From: Desulfobacterales bacterium | GTDB taxonomy: Bacteria; Desulfobacterota; Desulfobacteria; Desulfobacterales; C00003060 | Assembly (NCBI GenBank): GCA_030616425.1 | Contig: JAUWXJ010000023.1 | Span: forward strand, 1 to 17,632 | Length of the DNA: 17,632 nucleotides | Reading direction: 5' to 3' | Shown: positions 8,551 through 16,134 of the stretch, piece after piece | Position numbering within the stretch: the stretch's first letter is position 1 | How the letters are laid out: each line of letters begins with the position of its first letter | Position numbers and translations under genes: made by a program | Notes under the pieces: generated by a model | Databases searched by the model: none | What the model saw: the letters and a program-made list of their open reading frames with translations, nothing else | Told to the model about the DNA's origin: nothing

Positions 8551-9330
8551 ATGAACAGAGCAATCTCACTCAAGCAAAGACTGAAGCGTGGCGACGTAGT
8601 ATTTGGGCCGTGGAGCGTGATCTCGTCCGGGGCAGTGATGAACATTGTTTCCTCAGCCGGTTTCGACTTCGTCATTATCGATCTCGAACACGGGCCGACA
8701 TCCTTCGAAACCGCCGAGGAGATGGTCCGGGCCGCGCAATCGGAAGGAGCAAGCCCCATCATTCGCCTGGGCCATATCAGCGAAGAGCATATCCTAAAGT
8801 CTCTGGATATCGGCGCGGACGGCGTACTCACGGCTCATGTGGAGACGGCCGGCGACGCCCTCGAAGTGGTGGCATTGTCTAAATACCACCCCTTGGGCAG
8901 GCGAGGCTTTTCGCCCTACACCCGCGCAGGGGGCTACTCGGGCGGCGACATAACGGAGCACGCCAAACAGCAGAACGAGGAGACCCTCGTTGGCGTCATT
9001 TTGGAGGGCAAAAAGGGCATCGAAGCCCTTGACGCTGTTCTGAAGACCGAACATCTGGATCTGGTTTATATCGGTGCGTACGACCTTTCCCAGGCGCTGG
9101 GCATGCCCGGTGAGGTTGGCCACCCGAAGATCAGGAAGTATATGGAGAAATGTGTACGCAGGATACACGATGCCGGGATCGCGGCCGGAGGGTACGTGGC
9201 CAAAAATGCGGACGACATGGCTTGGATGGTGGACATAGGCATGCAGTTTGTTACCTACTTGCCCGACTGCACAGCGCTGTATACCGCCTTGCGGGCCGCG
9301 GTGGAGGATTTTCAGAAGATTGTGAAATAG
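8551..9330 (+). CDS. HpcH/HpaI-type class II pyruvate aldolase
   Basis: A 259-residue member of the HpcH/HpaI family, which splits or joins pyruvate and an aldehyde (2-keto-3-deoxy acids). Family residues are in place: DLEHG with the base H47 after D44 and E46, R72 in IIRLGH for the pyruvate carboxylate, the GRRG loop near 116-119, and metal ligands E152 and D178 (YIGAYDLS). Length is normal. It starts 13 bases after the HAD stop with AGGTGAA before the ATG. In catabolism these enzymes usually cleave. Beside a phosphatase and a CMP-sugar synthetase it may instead build a 2-keto-3-deoxy sugar acid from pyruvate, replacing the PEP-dependent KdsA or NeuB, neither of which is in the window. That direction is inference. 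Confidence 0.9.
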   Translation: MNRAISLKQRLKRGDVVFGPWSVISSGAVMNIVSSAGFDFVIIDLEHGPTSFETAEEMVRAAQSEGASPIIRLGHISEEHILKSLDIGADGVLTAHVETAGDALEVVALSKYHPLGRRGFSPYTRAGGYSGGDITEHAKQQNEETLVGVILEGKKGIEALDAVLKTEHLDLVYIGAYDLSQALGMPGEVGHPKIRKYMEKCVRRIHDAGIAAGGYVAKNADDMAWMVDIGMQFVTYLPDCTALYTALRAAVEDFQKIVK

Positions 9331-9347
9331 CAAAGAGCCGGGTGTGT

Positions 9348-10088
9348 ATGAAAGTCGTTGGAATAATTCCCGCAAGGCTTCAGTCGAGCAGATTGCCAGA
9401 AAAGGCCCTGGCAGATATCATGGGCCTGCCGATGGTCGTTCACACGTGTAAACGGGCGCAACTCGCAAGAAAGCTGGACGAGGTATATCTGGCCACTGAC
9501 AGCGAACGAATCAGAGATGTTGCTGAGGCTAACGGTATCAAGGTAATTATGACCGATCCTAATCACTCTACCGGCTCGGACAGGATAGCAGAAGCTGTGC
9601 AACATGTGAGGTCGGATATCGTGGTTAATGTGCAGGGGGACGAGCCGCTTGTTGACCCCGAACACATCGACCAAATTGTGACAGCCATGATTGATGATTC
9701 ATTAGTCAAAGTAGCTTTGGGCGTAACCGAGTATGACAAAAAGAACAGGCCATCAGACATCAAGGCAGTTTTGGATCTTCAAAGCAACGTCCTGTATTGT
9801 TCAAGGGCCGATCTGCCGAGCGAGGCCCGCAGCCCGGTTAATACCCTTCTCAAGATGTGTTTCATCGTCGCCTTCCGCACCCCGTTTCTGTTGGAGTACG
9901 CATCATGGAGGCCGACTCCTCTAGAGAGGATTGAGTACAACGAGTACTTGCGAATCTTGGAACACGGGGAAAAGATTCGGGCTGTAAAGATCGATGAAGC
10001 TAAGATAAGCGTGGATACTCACAAGGACCTGGAAATCGTCCGGGAAATCATGAAGAAGGATACTATCCGCTTCAAGTACCTGGAATAG
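9348..10088 (+). CDS. kdsB: CMP-ulosonic acid synthetase, KdsB family (divergent)
   Basis: A 246-residue cytidylyltransferase; KdsB is usually about 250. It joins CTP and a ulosonic acid to give CMP-sugar and pyrophosphate. CTP-site motifs are intact: IIPARLQSSRLPEKAL at the start, STGSDRIAEA, and NVQGDEPLVDP. The sugar-site side differs: E. coli KdsB has RHLGIYGYR, while here it is KMCFIVAFR, and the EMLEQLR segment is EYNEYLR. A His-to-Met and a Gln-to-Tyr change at positions near KDO suggest a different acid (alignment from memory). A longer frame begins at 9150, but the family start is ATG 9348, 17 bases after the aldolase stop. The gene name marks the family, not a proven substrate. Confidence 0.85.
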   Translation: MKVVGIIPARLQSSRLPEKALADIMGLPMVVHTCKRAQLARKLDEVYLATDSERIRDVAEANGIKVIMTDPNHSTGSDRIAEAVQHVRSDIVVNVQGDEPLVDPEHIDQIVTAMIDDSLVKVALGVTEYDKKNRPSDIKAVLDLQSNVLYCSRADLPSEARSPVNTLLKMCFIVAFRTPFLLEYASWRPTPLERIEYNEYLRILEHGEKIRAVKIDEAKISVDTHKDLEIVREIMKKDTIRFKYLE

Positions 10089-10100
10089 CCAAGGAATACA

Positions 10101-12092
10101 ATGAAGTCTATATTGGTTTTCGACGAGTATGTTGACCTCGAGCAGAATCCCTCATTTCCGAATGGCAGTGTCGACCTGTTCCCTTTGACAGGCGACTTCT
10201 CCGTGATTGGCCGGGTCAAGGAGGCAATTGAGGCTGGAGGGGGAGGGCCGGTGCGGTTGCTTGACTCGGCCAGGCTCGTCGATGAAGAGGTGTCGCTTCT
10301 GAGAACCCGTGTGTGCGGATGGTCGGCAGAAATCGGTGAGACCAAGGTGTTTGCCAGGACTATCAAAGAATGGTTTCTCGTTCCTCAGTCCAGGGTAAGT
10401 ACCTGGTGGTTCAGCCTCCTTTCCGAGAAGAATACCTTCAAGACGAATGCATTTTTCAATTTAGCCCGCGTCAATGCTTTGAAGAAAGTCGTTGCATCGA
10501 ATGGATATCAACAGTTGTTTCTATCTGTACTCGACACGAATTTTGAGAAGGCACTCAGGCGTGTGGCCTCCACGGGTGGGGTGCAGGAGAAGGCCGTTCC
10601 GGGTAGGCTACCCACAGGAAGAAAGGAGTTGATCAAGTATGTCCTGGAACGGATCGGGTTATTGGGCGAACTTTTTTTCGGTCTCTTCATCTTTATCCGC
10701 TTCTTTGTGCAGCGTTTCCAGGCAACGCGTAGGCTTGAGCCCCTAGCAAAGCGCATGCCTGATTCAAATTCCTGCCTTTTTGTTAGCTATTTTCCCTCGG
10801 CGGACCCTAAGGCATCTGACAAAGGGGAGTTCAAGAGCAAGTATTACGCTCCGATCCAGGAGAAGCTAGTAGGGTGGAACAGAAACCCTGCCTGGCTGCT
10901 CATGCACGTAAGCATGTCCGGGAAATCCTTCCGGCACTCCCTTGGCTTAGCTCAAGCCTTCATACGAAACGGCGAAAGGATGTATTTTCTTCCGGAATTC
11001 CTAACTATTCGAGACTTTTTGTTTTGCCTGATTTTTTGGATGAGACAGGTGGTGCTATGCTCTTTTTTGTACTTTTTTTCGAAGAGGAGTCTTTTTCGAG
11101 ACCCTATGTCGGATGAAAGCGCTCCGATTTTGAGGAGCCTTTGGTTCAAGTCCTTCTGTGGGACCCCGGGCGCTGAGGGGATTCTCTATTACAATGCTTT
11201 TAGGGGTGTATTCGCAACCCTGCTTAATATTACGGATGTGGTCTACTTTATGGAAATGCACGCCTGGGAAAAGGCATTGAATGCAGCGGCGCGAATCGAA
11301 AACACCGAGGCCCGCACTATTGGATTTCAGCATACGGCAATGTCATCTAACTACTTCCACTTTTTTTACGATCCTGCAGAGACCGGACGTCCTGGAAAGG
11401 ATACAGACCTCCCTCTCCCGGATGTCATGGCGATTACCGGAGAGCACACTAAATCACTTCTTGCCGGGTGCGGCTACCCTAACATAGCAATGGTCGAATC
11501 CGTCCGGCATCTCTATGTCAATAAGCTAGTGTCTGGCAAGCTGGGACCAAAACCGGTAAAACCGGTACTTCTTGTAGCAGGTTCCATCAGTGAAATAGAA
11601 AACAGGTCGCTGGCAGCCTTCATCTACCAAGCATTCCCTGGGCCGGAAGCCTTTGAGATCTGGTTTAAAGCCCATCCCATGGCCCCGTTTGAGTCCGCGT
11701 TCAAAGCACTTGGAATTGATACCTCTGAGACTGGGTATGTAATCCGTGGGGGGAGCATTGCAGACGCCTTGGCGGTGTCGAGTGCAGTCTTCGTTCCTAC
11801 CAGCACCGTGTCCATCGAGGCCCTTGCCTTTGAATGTGAGGTGATCATACCGGTGTTGCCGGATAGCATGCTTATGAATCCCCTCTCCGACTATGAGGAC
11901 TTCTATCACAAGATCACCAAGCCATGTGATTTGAAAAAGACGGTCGAGGCAATTCTGTTCGAAAGCAACACAAAAAACGTATCCAGCTATAAGAGTTTTG
12001 TTGAGGAGTTCTGGTTCACGGACCCGAATCTACCCAAATGGGGGGCTTTGCTCTCTAACAGTCATGCATCATCGGTTTCTGCTCGCACCTGA
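10101..12092 (+). CDS. Surface carbohydrate biosynthesis protein (TIGR04326-like)
   Basis: A 663-residue protein that resembles the TIGR04326 family described from Leptospira O-antigen loci. Residues 1-215 are a poorly conserved N-terminal part ending in a hydrophobic stretch (187-204). A second hydrophobic segment lies at 303-327. The rest has GT-B-like marks shared with KpsS and Kdo-transferase-type proteins: GFQHTAMSS (408-416), FKAHPMAPF, and PTSTVSIEALAF near the end. It probably transfers or processes a sugar at the inner face of the membrane. It starts 12 bases after kdsB with AAGGA before the ATG, and is the last gene of the tight operon. As the gene after a CMP-sugar synthetase it is a candidate user of that CMP-sugar, alongside the fused domain at 5020; this is inferred. 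Confidence 0.72.
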   Translation: MKSILVFDEYVDLEQNPSFPNGSVDLFPLTGDFSVIGRVKEAIEAGGGGPVRLLDSARLVDEEVSLLRTRVCGWSAEIGETKVFARTIKEWFLVPQSRVSTWWFSLLSEKNTFKTNAFFNLARVNALKKVVASNGYQQLFLSVLDTNFEKALRRVASTGGVQEKAVPGRLPTGRKELIKYVLERIGLLGELFFGLFIFIRFFVQRFQATRRLEPLAKRMPDSNSCLFVSYFPSADPKASDKGEFKSKYYAPIQEKLVGWNRNPAWLLMHVSMSGKSFRHSLGLAQAFIRNGERMYFLPEFLTIRDFLFCLIFWMRQVVLCSFLYFFSKRSLFRDPMSDESAPILRSLWFKSFCGTPGAEGILYYNAFRGVFATLLNITDVVYFMEMHAWEKALNAAARIENTEARTIGFQHTAMSSNYFHFFYDPAETGRPGKDTDLPLPDVMAITGEHTKSLLAGCGYPNIAMVESVRHLYVNKLVSGKLGPKPVKPVLLVAGSISEIENRSLAAFIYQAFPGPEAFEIWFKAHPMAPFESAFKALGIDTSETGYVIRGGSIADALAVSSAVFVPTSTVSIEALAFECEVIIPVLPDSMLMNPLSDYEDFYHKITKPCDLKKTVEAILFESNTKNVSSYKSFVEEFWFTDPNLPKWGALLSNSHASSVSART

Positions 12093-12330
12093 TTTTTGGG
12101 TTTGATTACAGCTTCGATAGTTTCAATTCCTATGTTGTGTTGTTTTTACAGAGCAGGCTCGATTTTCGAAAGTCCAGATTCACCGGAAGAAGGTATCAAA
12201 GACCACGCCCTTTTGCTGATTTTCCACGTTGTGCTATCTATTCTTCCCGCAGAGTATTCAATATACTTCCATATGTTGATAGGGAAGTGTTGATGAAAGA
12301 GTATGCAGAGATCGGAAGGAGCCTACAACT
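12093..12330 (+). other. Gap with no recognised gene
   Basis: Short open frames cross this stretch. One reads NILPYVDREVLMKEYAEIG near 12260-12315 and could be the tail of a decayed gene, but it has no clear start, no domain I recognise, and runs into the palindromic element. I see no promoter or terminator that I can support. Confidence 0.4.
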
Positions 12331-12507
12331 GGTTTCAAAACCCTCTTTGCGAGCCAATTTTGTCCATTTTGTCAAGAAGTCCTTAGCGCAGCGCAGTGTG
12401 AAAATTGGAACTTTTTGAGGGTGTTAGCCCGATTTTTCCAATTTTAGCGGAGCAAGCTTAGAACTTCTCAAAATGGACAAACCGGCGAGAAAAGAGGTTT
12501 TGAAACC
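12331..12507. repeat. 177-bp imperfect palindrome (MITE- or REP-like)
   Basis: The left arm begins GGTTTCAAAACC (12331) and the right arm ends GGTTTTGAAACC (12507), exact reverse complements. Matching blocks follow in order: TGTCCATTTTG with CAAAATGGACA, AGAAGT with ACTTCT, and AAAATTGGAA with TTCCAATTTT, around a centre near 12419-12430. Small gaps (1-3 bases) separate the blocks. The whole unit would fold as one long hairpin in DNA or RNA. No target-site duplication is obvious. It lies 37 bases before the RmlD-like gene. Confidence 0.8.
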
Positions 12508-12544
12508 GCCTCTAAGGTGTTCTGCTCAATTGAGGTAGAGAAAT

Positions 12545-13411
12545 ATGAAAAAGATCCTTATCACCGGGACCACTGGTATGGTTGGTCACTATATTGACCA
12601 TGCCGACTGGCACTTGGACGTTGTAAAGACTACAAGATCTGATTTTGATATAAGGGACCTTGATCAGGTGGATTCCTACTTTGATCGGATGGACTTTGAG
12701 GTAGACATCATCATTCACCTATCTGCTGAAACAGATGTGGACAAGTGTGAACAAGATTTCGATCACGCGTTCATGGTGAATACGATTGGGACACAAAACA
12801 TGGTCTATCAGGCCTTAAAGTTTAATGTGCCTTTGCTTTATACCAGTACGGTGGGTATATTTGGAGGCGATGGAAGTCTTGGTCCGTTTAACGAGTTCTC
12901 CCCACCTTGTCCTGCAAACAAATATGGCCTTTCCAAGCTACATGGAGAACAGATTATTAAGAATCATATCTCAAGATATTTTATAGTAAGGCCTGGCTGG
13001 ATGATGGGTGGTGTTGATAAAGATAAGAAATTTGTCATGAAAATTGTCAAACAGATTCAAGCAGGCAAAAAAGAGATATTTGGCATAGATGAAATCATTG
13101 GAAGTCCTACCTATGCAAGGGAACTCATCCAAAATATTAGTCAAATTATCAAGACTCAGCTGTGGGGGACGTATCATTGCACGAACATCGGAAAGATGAG
13201 CCGCTATGATATGGCTGAGATGATTTGCGAACATTTTAACCCATCAATCAAGGTAATTCCGGTTAAGTCAGACTATTTTGATTTGCCTGCGCCTAGGGCG
13301 GTTTCTGAATACTCAGAGAATAAAATGTTGGGCATAAGAAATCTGAATTTCATGTCATCTTCTGAAGACGCTTTGAAAACCTATTTGGATGAAATTTCAA
13401 GAGAGCTATAA
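12545..13411 (+). CDS. dTDP-4-dehydrorhamnose reductase-like sugar nucleotide reductase (RmlD/SDR family)
   Basis: A 288-residue extended short-chain reductase. The NAD(P) site is TGTTGMVG (7-14), and the catalytic pair is Y127 and K131 in YGLSKLHGE, preceded by STVGIFGG. The order (TGxxGxxG, STxxxF, YGxxKxxGE, VRPGWMMGG) is that of RmlD, which makes dTDP-rhamnose; related enzymes act on other 4-keto sugars. No RmlA, B or C is in the window, so the sugar is not certain. GAGGTAGAG lies about 8 bases before the ATG. It follows the palindromic element by 37 bases and is AT-richer than the operon before it, suggesting a separate origin. Confidence 0.82.
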   Translation: MKKILITGTTGMVGHYIDHADWHLDVVKTTRSDFDIRDLDQVDSYFDRMDFEVDIIIHLSAETDVDKCEQDFDHAFMVNTIGTQNMVYQALKFNVPLLYTSTVGIFGGDGSLGPFNEFSPPCPANKYGLSKLHGEQIIKNHISRYFIVRPGWMMGGVDKDKKFVMKIVKQIQAGKKEIFGIDEIIGSPTYARELIQNISQIIKTQLWGTYHCTNIGKMSRYDMAEMICEHFNPSIKVIPVKSDYFDLPAPRAVSEYSENKMLGIRNLNFMSSSEDALKTYLDEISREL

Positions 13412-13539
13412 GATCAATCACGAAGGCACCCCGGTACGATGGTTCCCACCTACGGGGCAGGCGCAGACTAGCGCAGACCCCCGTTAAATAGTTCCACATT
13501 GAACAGGGCAGGCACTTTGTCCGGGTTAGGGTTTGGGGA

Positions 13540-14052
13540 ATGGAAAAGACTCTTAAGGTTTTGAACGAGCTGGAGAAAAAGGGGCTGGTTGAACGGTATG
13601 TCATAGGGGGCGGAATTGGAGTTCTTTACTATGCAGAGCCCGTTCTCACCTATGACGTAGATGTCTTCTGCATCCTGCCTGCAGAGAGAGAAGGATTCAT
13701 CACCCTTTCCCCGCTCTATGAGTATTTGCGAAAGAAGGGTTACAGAGCACACGGAGAACATATGGTCATAGAAGGGGTGCCGGTCCAGTTCATTCCTGCA
13801 TACAATAAGCTTGTGGAGGAAGCTGTTGGTGACGCAGTCGAGGTAAAGTATAAGCGCGTCAAAACTAGAATAGTTCGCGCAGAACATCTGCTGGCGATTA
13901 TGCTACAAACATACAGAGCGAAGGACAGGGAGAGAATGCTCCTGCTTCTCGATGAAGCACACATAGATATGCCTTACTTGGGAAAGATTCTGGAACGCCA
14001 CGGACTGGAAAAAAAGTGGCGTGAGTTCAGGAGGCGGTACGATGAAGAATAA
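13540..14052 (+). CDS. Nucleotidyltransferase-like protein (AbiEii/MNT type)
   Basis: A 170-residue protein with a minimal nucleotidyltransferase core: the VIGGGIGVLYYAEP stretch (21-34) followed by TYDVDVF with D39 and D41 as the metal-binding pair, then a helical C-terminal half with QTYRAKDRER. This fits AbiEii-type or MNT-type toxins and related nucleotidyltransferases. It overlaps the next small gene by 11 bases, so the pair is translated together like a toxin-antitoxin module. A glycan role is unlikely despite the setting. The direct repeat GCGCAGAC (13461-13468, 13471-13478) lies in the leader. Toxicity is not shown by sequence. Confidence 0.65.
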   Translation: MEKTLKVLNELEKKGLVERYVIGGGIGVLYYAEPVLTYDVDVFCILPAEREGFITLSPLYEYLRKKGYRAHGEHMVIEGVPVQFIPAYNKLVEEAVGDAVEVKYKRVKTRIVRAEHLLAIMLQTYRAKDRERMLLLLDEAHIDMPYLGKILERHGLEKKWREFRRRYDEE

Positions 14053-14254
14053 GAGCAGGGCATGGGAAGGTGTCGAGAAGATGAGCCGAGCGAAAATGGA
14101 AAGACGCAAGCAATTGGCAAAACTTCCTTTTGACAAGAAAATCGCTATCCTTCTGCATTTACAGAATATAGCAAGAGGGATAGGTATGGCTTCCGGAAGA
14201 AGATGTCACGAGGTCTGGAGATGCGGCGAAGAGGAGAACCCCCCAAGTTCATAG
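14042..14254 (+). CDS. Small charged partner of the nucleotidyltransferase
   Basis: A 70-residue basic protein with SRAKMERRKQLAKLPFDKKI followed by a helix LLHLQNIARG. I recognise no domain with certainty; similar small proteins seem to accompany such nucleotidyltransferases. The start is ATG 14042, with AGGAGG at 14029-14034 seven bases before it. An in-frame GTG at 14021 has no such site. It overlaps the stop of the preceding gene, which points to translational coupling. It could be the antitoxin of the pair, but this is inference. It ends 8 bases before the GT2 gene. Confidence 0.6.
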   Translation: MKNKSRAWEGVEKMSRAKMERRKQLAKLPFDKKIAILLHLQNIARGIGMASGRRCHEVWRCGEEENPPSS

Positions 14255-14262
14255 GTGTATAG

Positions 14263-15159
14263 ATGTGCTTAGTTACTGTTTTAATGCCGGTTTATAATGG
14301 CGAGAGTTTTCTGGTCCAGGCCATTGAGAGTGTCCTGAATCAAACATTTGCCGATTTTGAATTTCTCATAATCGACGATGGTAGCCAGGACAGGTCTTCG
14401 GAAATTATAATGTCATTTGGGGATCATAGGATAGAACATATTCATAATGGGAATAACTTAGGCCAGACAAAAACTTTAAATAAGGGCTTGGGTATAATTG
14501 CCACAAAATACGTCGCGCGAATAGATCAAGATGATATATCTGCTCCCACACGCCTTGAATATCAGGTGCGCTACTTGGAATCAAATGCCGATGTAGCTGT
14601 ACTTGGCTCGTGGTTTCATGTCATAGATGACACGGGTAACATCTTGTACGATTTCTGCCCCCCTATTTCACACAGAGGTATCATTAATTGCTTCGTGACA
14701 TATAATCCGTTTGCTCACTCATCACTGTGTATGCGTACGAATGTTGTCAGAGACCACGGTTGTTATCCTGAGGACTACAAGTTAGGACAGGATTTGGGCC
14801 TCCTTATCAAGATTGCTCGGCACCACAAAATCTCTATCTTAGACGAGGTACTGGTTTCTGTCCGGTCTCATGATCGGCAGACGATTCACAGCGTATCATC
14901 GCAGTTGCAAAAGAGCATGGAGGTCATTCGCTCCACGAAAATGGCACTGAGATCTTTTGAGTATGATGGAGTTCATAAAGTAACAGGTTATTTGACTATC
15001 CTGGCGTATCAAACTCAAATATTGGCTATACGACTCGGTCTATTTCCGGCTTTTCACTGGCTGATAAGCGGTGTCAAGAATTACTTGTTTCACAGCAAGC
15101 GAGCCCCTCTAAGAATCGTGAAACCGTGGCGTAATATCCGCCACAACAACCGCAGATAG
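14263..15159 (+). CDS. Glycosyltransferase family 2
   Basis: A 298-residue GT-A glycosyltransferase. VTVLMPVYNGESFL opens the fold, IIDDGS (D38-D39) binds the nucleotide, and the metal site is D88-x-D90-D91 in ARIDQDD. GQDLGLLIKIA contains the likely catalytic base region (ED-type, here QD). The last 60 residues are hydrophobic and basic, probably a membrane-near tail. It adds a sugar to a lipid-linked glycan at the cytoplasmic face, and the donor is not readable. Its TAG (15157-15159) overlaps the start of the 92-bp duplicated ligase fragment, so its 3' end is a rearrangement junction. It is AT-richer than the main operon. Confidence 0.88.
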   Translation: MCLVTVLMPVYNGESFLVQAIESVLNQTFADFEFLIIDDGSQDRSSEIIMSFGDHRIEHIHNGNNLGQTKTLNKGLGIIATKYVARIDQDDISAPTRLEYQVRYLESNADVAVLGSWFHVIDDTGNILYDFCPPISHRGIINCFVTYNPFAHSSLCMRTNVVRDHGCYPEDYKLGQDLGLLIKIARHHKISILDEVLVSVRSHDRQTIHSVSSQLQKSMEVIRSTKMALRSFEYDGVHKVTGYLTILAYQTQILAIRLGLFPAFHWLISGVKNYLFHSKRAPLRIVKPWRNIRHNNRR

Positions 15160-15249
15160 AAACCAGAAAAGCATAGCCGTGTCGTCAATAAAGAAGTCAT
15201 CGAACATGTTTCTGAAAACGACTGCCACGATCATCAACAACAGGGCGCT
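15158..15249 (-). pseudogene. 92-bp fragment of an O-antigen ligase gene
   Basis: This stretch matches 16335-16426, the 3' part of the ligase gene, with 3 differences in 92 bases. Read on the - strand it encodes SALLLMIVAVVFRNMFDDFF and onward; two differences are silent and one is Ile to Val. It has no start or stop of its own. It is the remnant of a second, close ligase copy or of a duplication, and begins at the GT2 stop codon. Confidence 0.85.
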
Positions 15250-15553
15250 GGGTGAGTCGGTTCATACAAAAAGGGCCTTGAGGCAGCTATAGGTGCGACT
15301 TTTGTGGGTAGCTTTCGATATTATCGTTAGGGCTGTGACTATAATTGTTGTTGGGAAATGGATACCCGGAGACAAAAACAGGTAGGGAAGAGAAAAGGCT
15401 GGGAGGCTTCTTTTAGCTCAGGGTTTGACTTCGTGTCCGAGGCTAATCAATGGTTAAAGACTGTCCAGAGGATATGTGGATATGGGCCAGGGTTGTGTTT
15501 TTCCTACGTATTGGGCAAATTTAGGTATCATAAGGGGCTCCGGGCAGCGGTGG
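15250..15553 (+). other. Gap with no recognised gene
   Basis: About 300 bases between the ligase fragment and the toxin gene. A 68-codon frame at 15358-15564 has no motif I recognise and overlaps the end of the toxin gene. I see no terminator with a clear stem and T-run. Confidence 0.4.
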
Positions 15554-15835
15554 TCACAACTTAGCCAAGAATTCCTTGAACAACTTATAAATGTCTTTCC
15601 GATGGCCCACGTAATGGATCTGAACGATATGGCTTTGATGATCAATGTTATAAATAACGCGAAATCTTTTCGTCCCAAGTGAGTAGTAGCCAGAAAGCTC
15701 TTTTTCAAGAGCCTTGCCCTGGAGAGGGTTTTCCTTAAGTTTTTGAATGCCGGCTTTGACGATCGGTTTTATGTGAGGATGGAGAGACCTAATCTGGTCC
15801 CGGGAAGTCTGGGAATACATGAGGCGATAGGGCAT
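15554..15835 (-). CDS. RelE/ParE-family toxin
   Basis: A 93-residue toxin of the RelE/ParE fold: KENPLQGKALEKELSGYYSL, then KRFRVIYNID and the C-terminal IHYVGHRKDIYKLF typical of the family. RelE-type members cut mRNA on the ribosome and ParE-type poison gyrase; this sequence does not separate them firmly, though the GHRKDIY end is common in RelE-type. Its ATG (15833-15835) overlaps the antitoxin stop by one base (TAATG), so the two are coupled. Codes on the - strand downstream of the antitoxin. Confidence 0.88.
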   Translation of the reverse strand: MPYRLMYSQTSRDQIRSLHPHIKPIVKAGIQKLKENPLQGKALEKELSGYYSLGTKRFRVIYNIDHQSHIVQIHYVGHRKDIYKLFKEFLAKL

Positions 15836-16104
15836 TAATCTCCCCAGACCTCCTCGTCAGTGAAAACCTTGCCTGACTTAAAATCTTTTGTTGATTGCTC
15901 CAAAGCCCGCATAATTTCTTTGTCTCCTAATATTTCAATGGTCTCCAGGAGGGCTTCGTAGCGAGCCGGGGTCATCATAACGCCCACTGGTTCGCCATTT
16001 CTGGTGAGGGCAATGGTGGCATCTTCTTCTTCCATGCGCTTAAGAATATCGAGAAGATGCCTCTTTACCTTGGTAACCGGCAAAATTTGCTGAAAATCTT
16101 CCAT
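15835..16104 (-). CDS. Phd/YefM-family antitoxin
   Basis: An 89-residue antitoxin: MEDFQQILPVTKVKRHLLDI is a Phd/YefM-type N-terminal DNA-binding part, followed by ALTRNGEPVGVMM and a charged C-terminal region that would wrap the toxin. The frame is open to an ATG at 16158, but that start lies inside the promoter. The ATG at 16104 has AAGGAG about 6 bases before it on the - strand and gives the normal family start. Antitoxins of this type repress their own promoter, with the toxin as co-repressor. Confidence 0.88.
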   Translation of the reverse strand: MEDFQQILPVTKVKRHLLDILKRMEEEDATIALTRNGEPVGVMMTPARYEALLETIEILGDKEIMRALEQSTKDFKSGKVFTDEEVWGD

Positions 16105-16134
16105 TACATCTCCTTGTTGAAAATTTTTATGACC

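Noticed and set aside
9150..9347. Longer start for the KdsB-like gene
   Set aside because: The extra 66 codons overlap the HpcH gene, are rich in Arg and Gly, and do not match the family; ATG 9348 fits the KdsB start.
12096..12418. Two overlapping short frames after the TIGR04326-like gene
   Set aside because: They have no recognised domain, and one runs into the palindrome; at most the tail of a decayed gene.
14021..14041. GTG start at 14021 for the small partner protein
   Set aside because: No ribosome site lies before it, while ATG 14042 has AGGAGG at good spacing.
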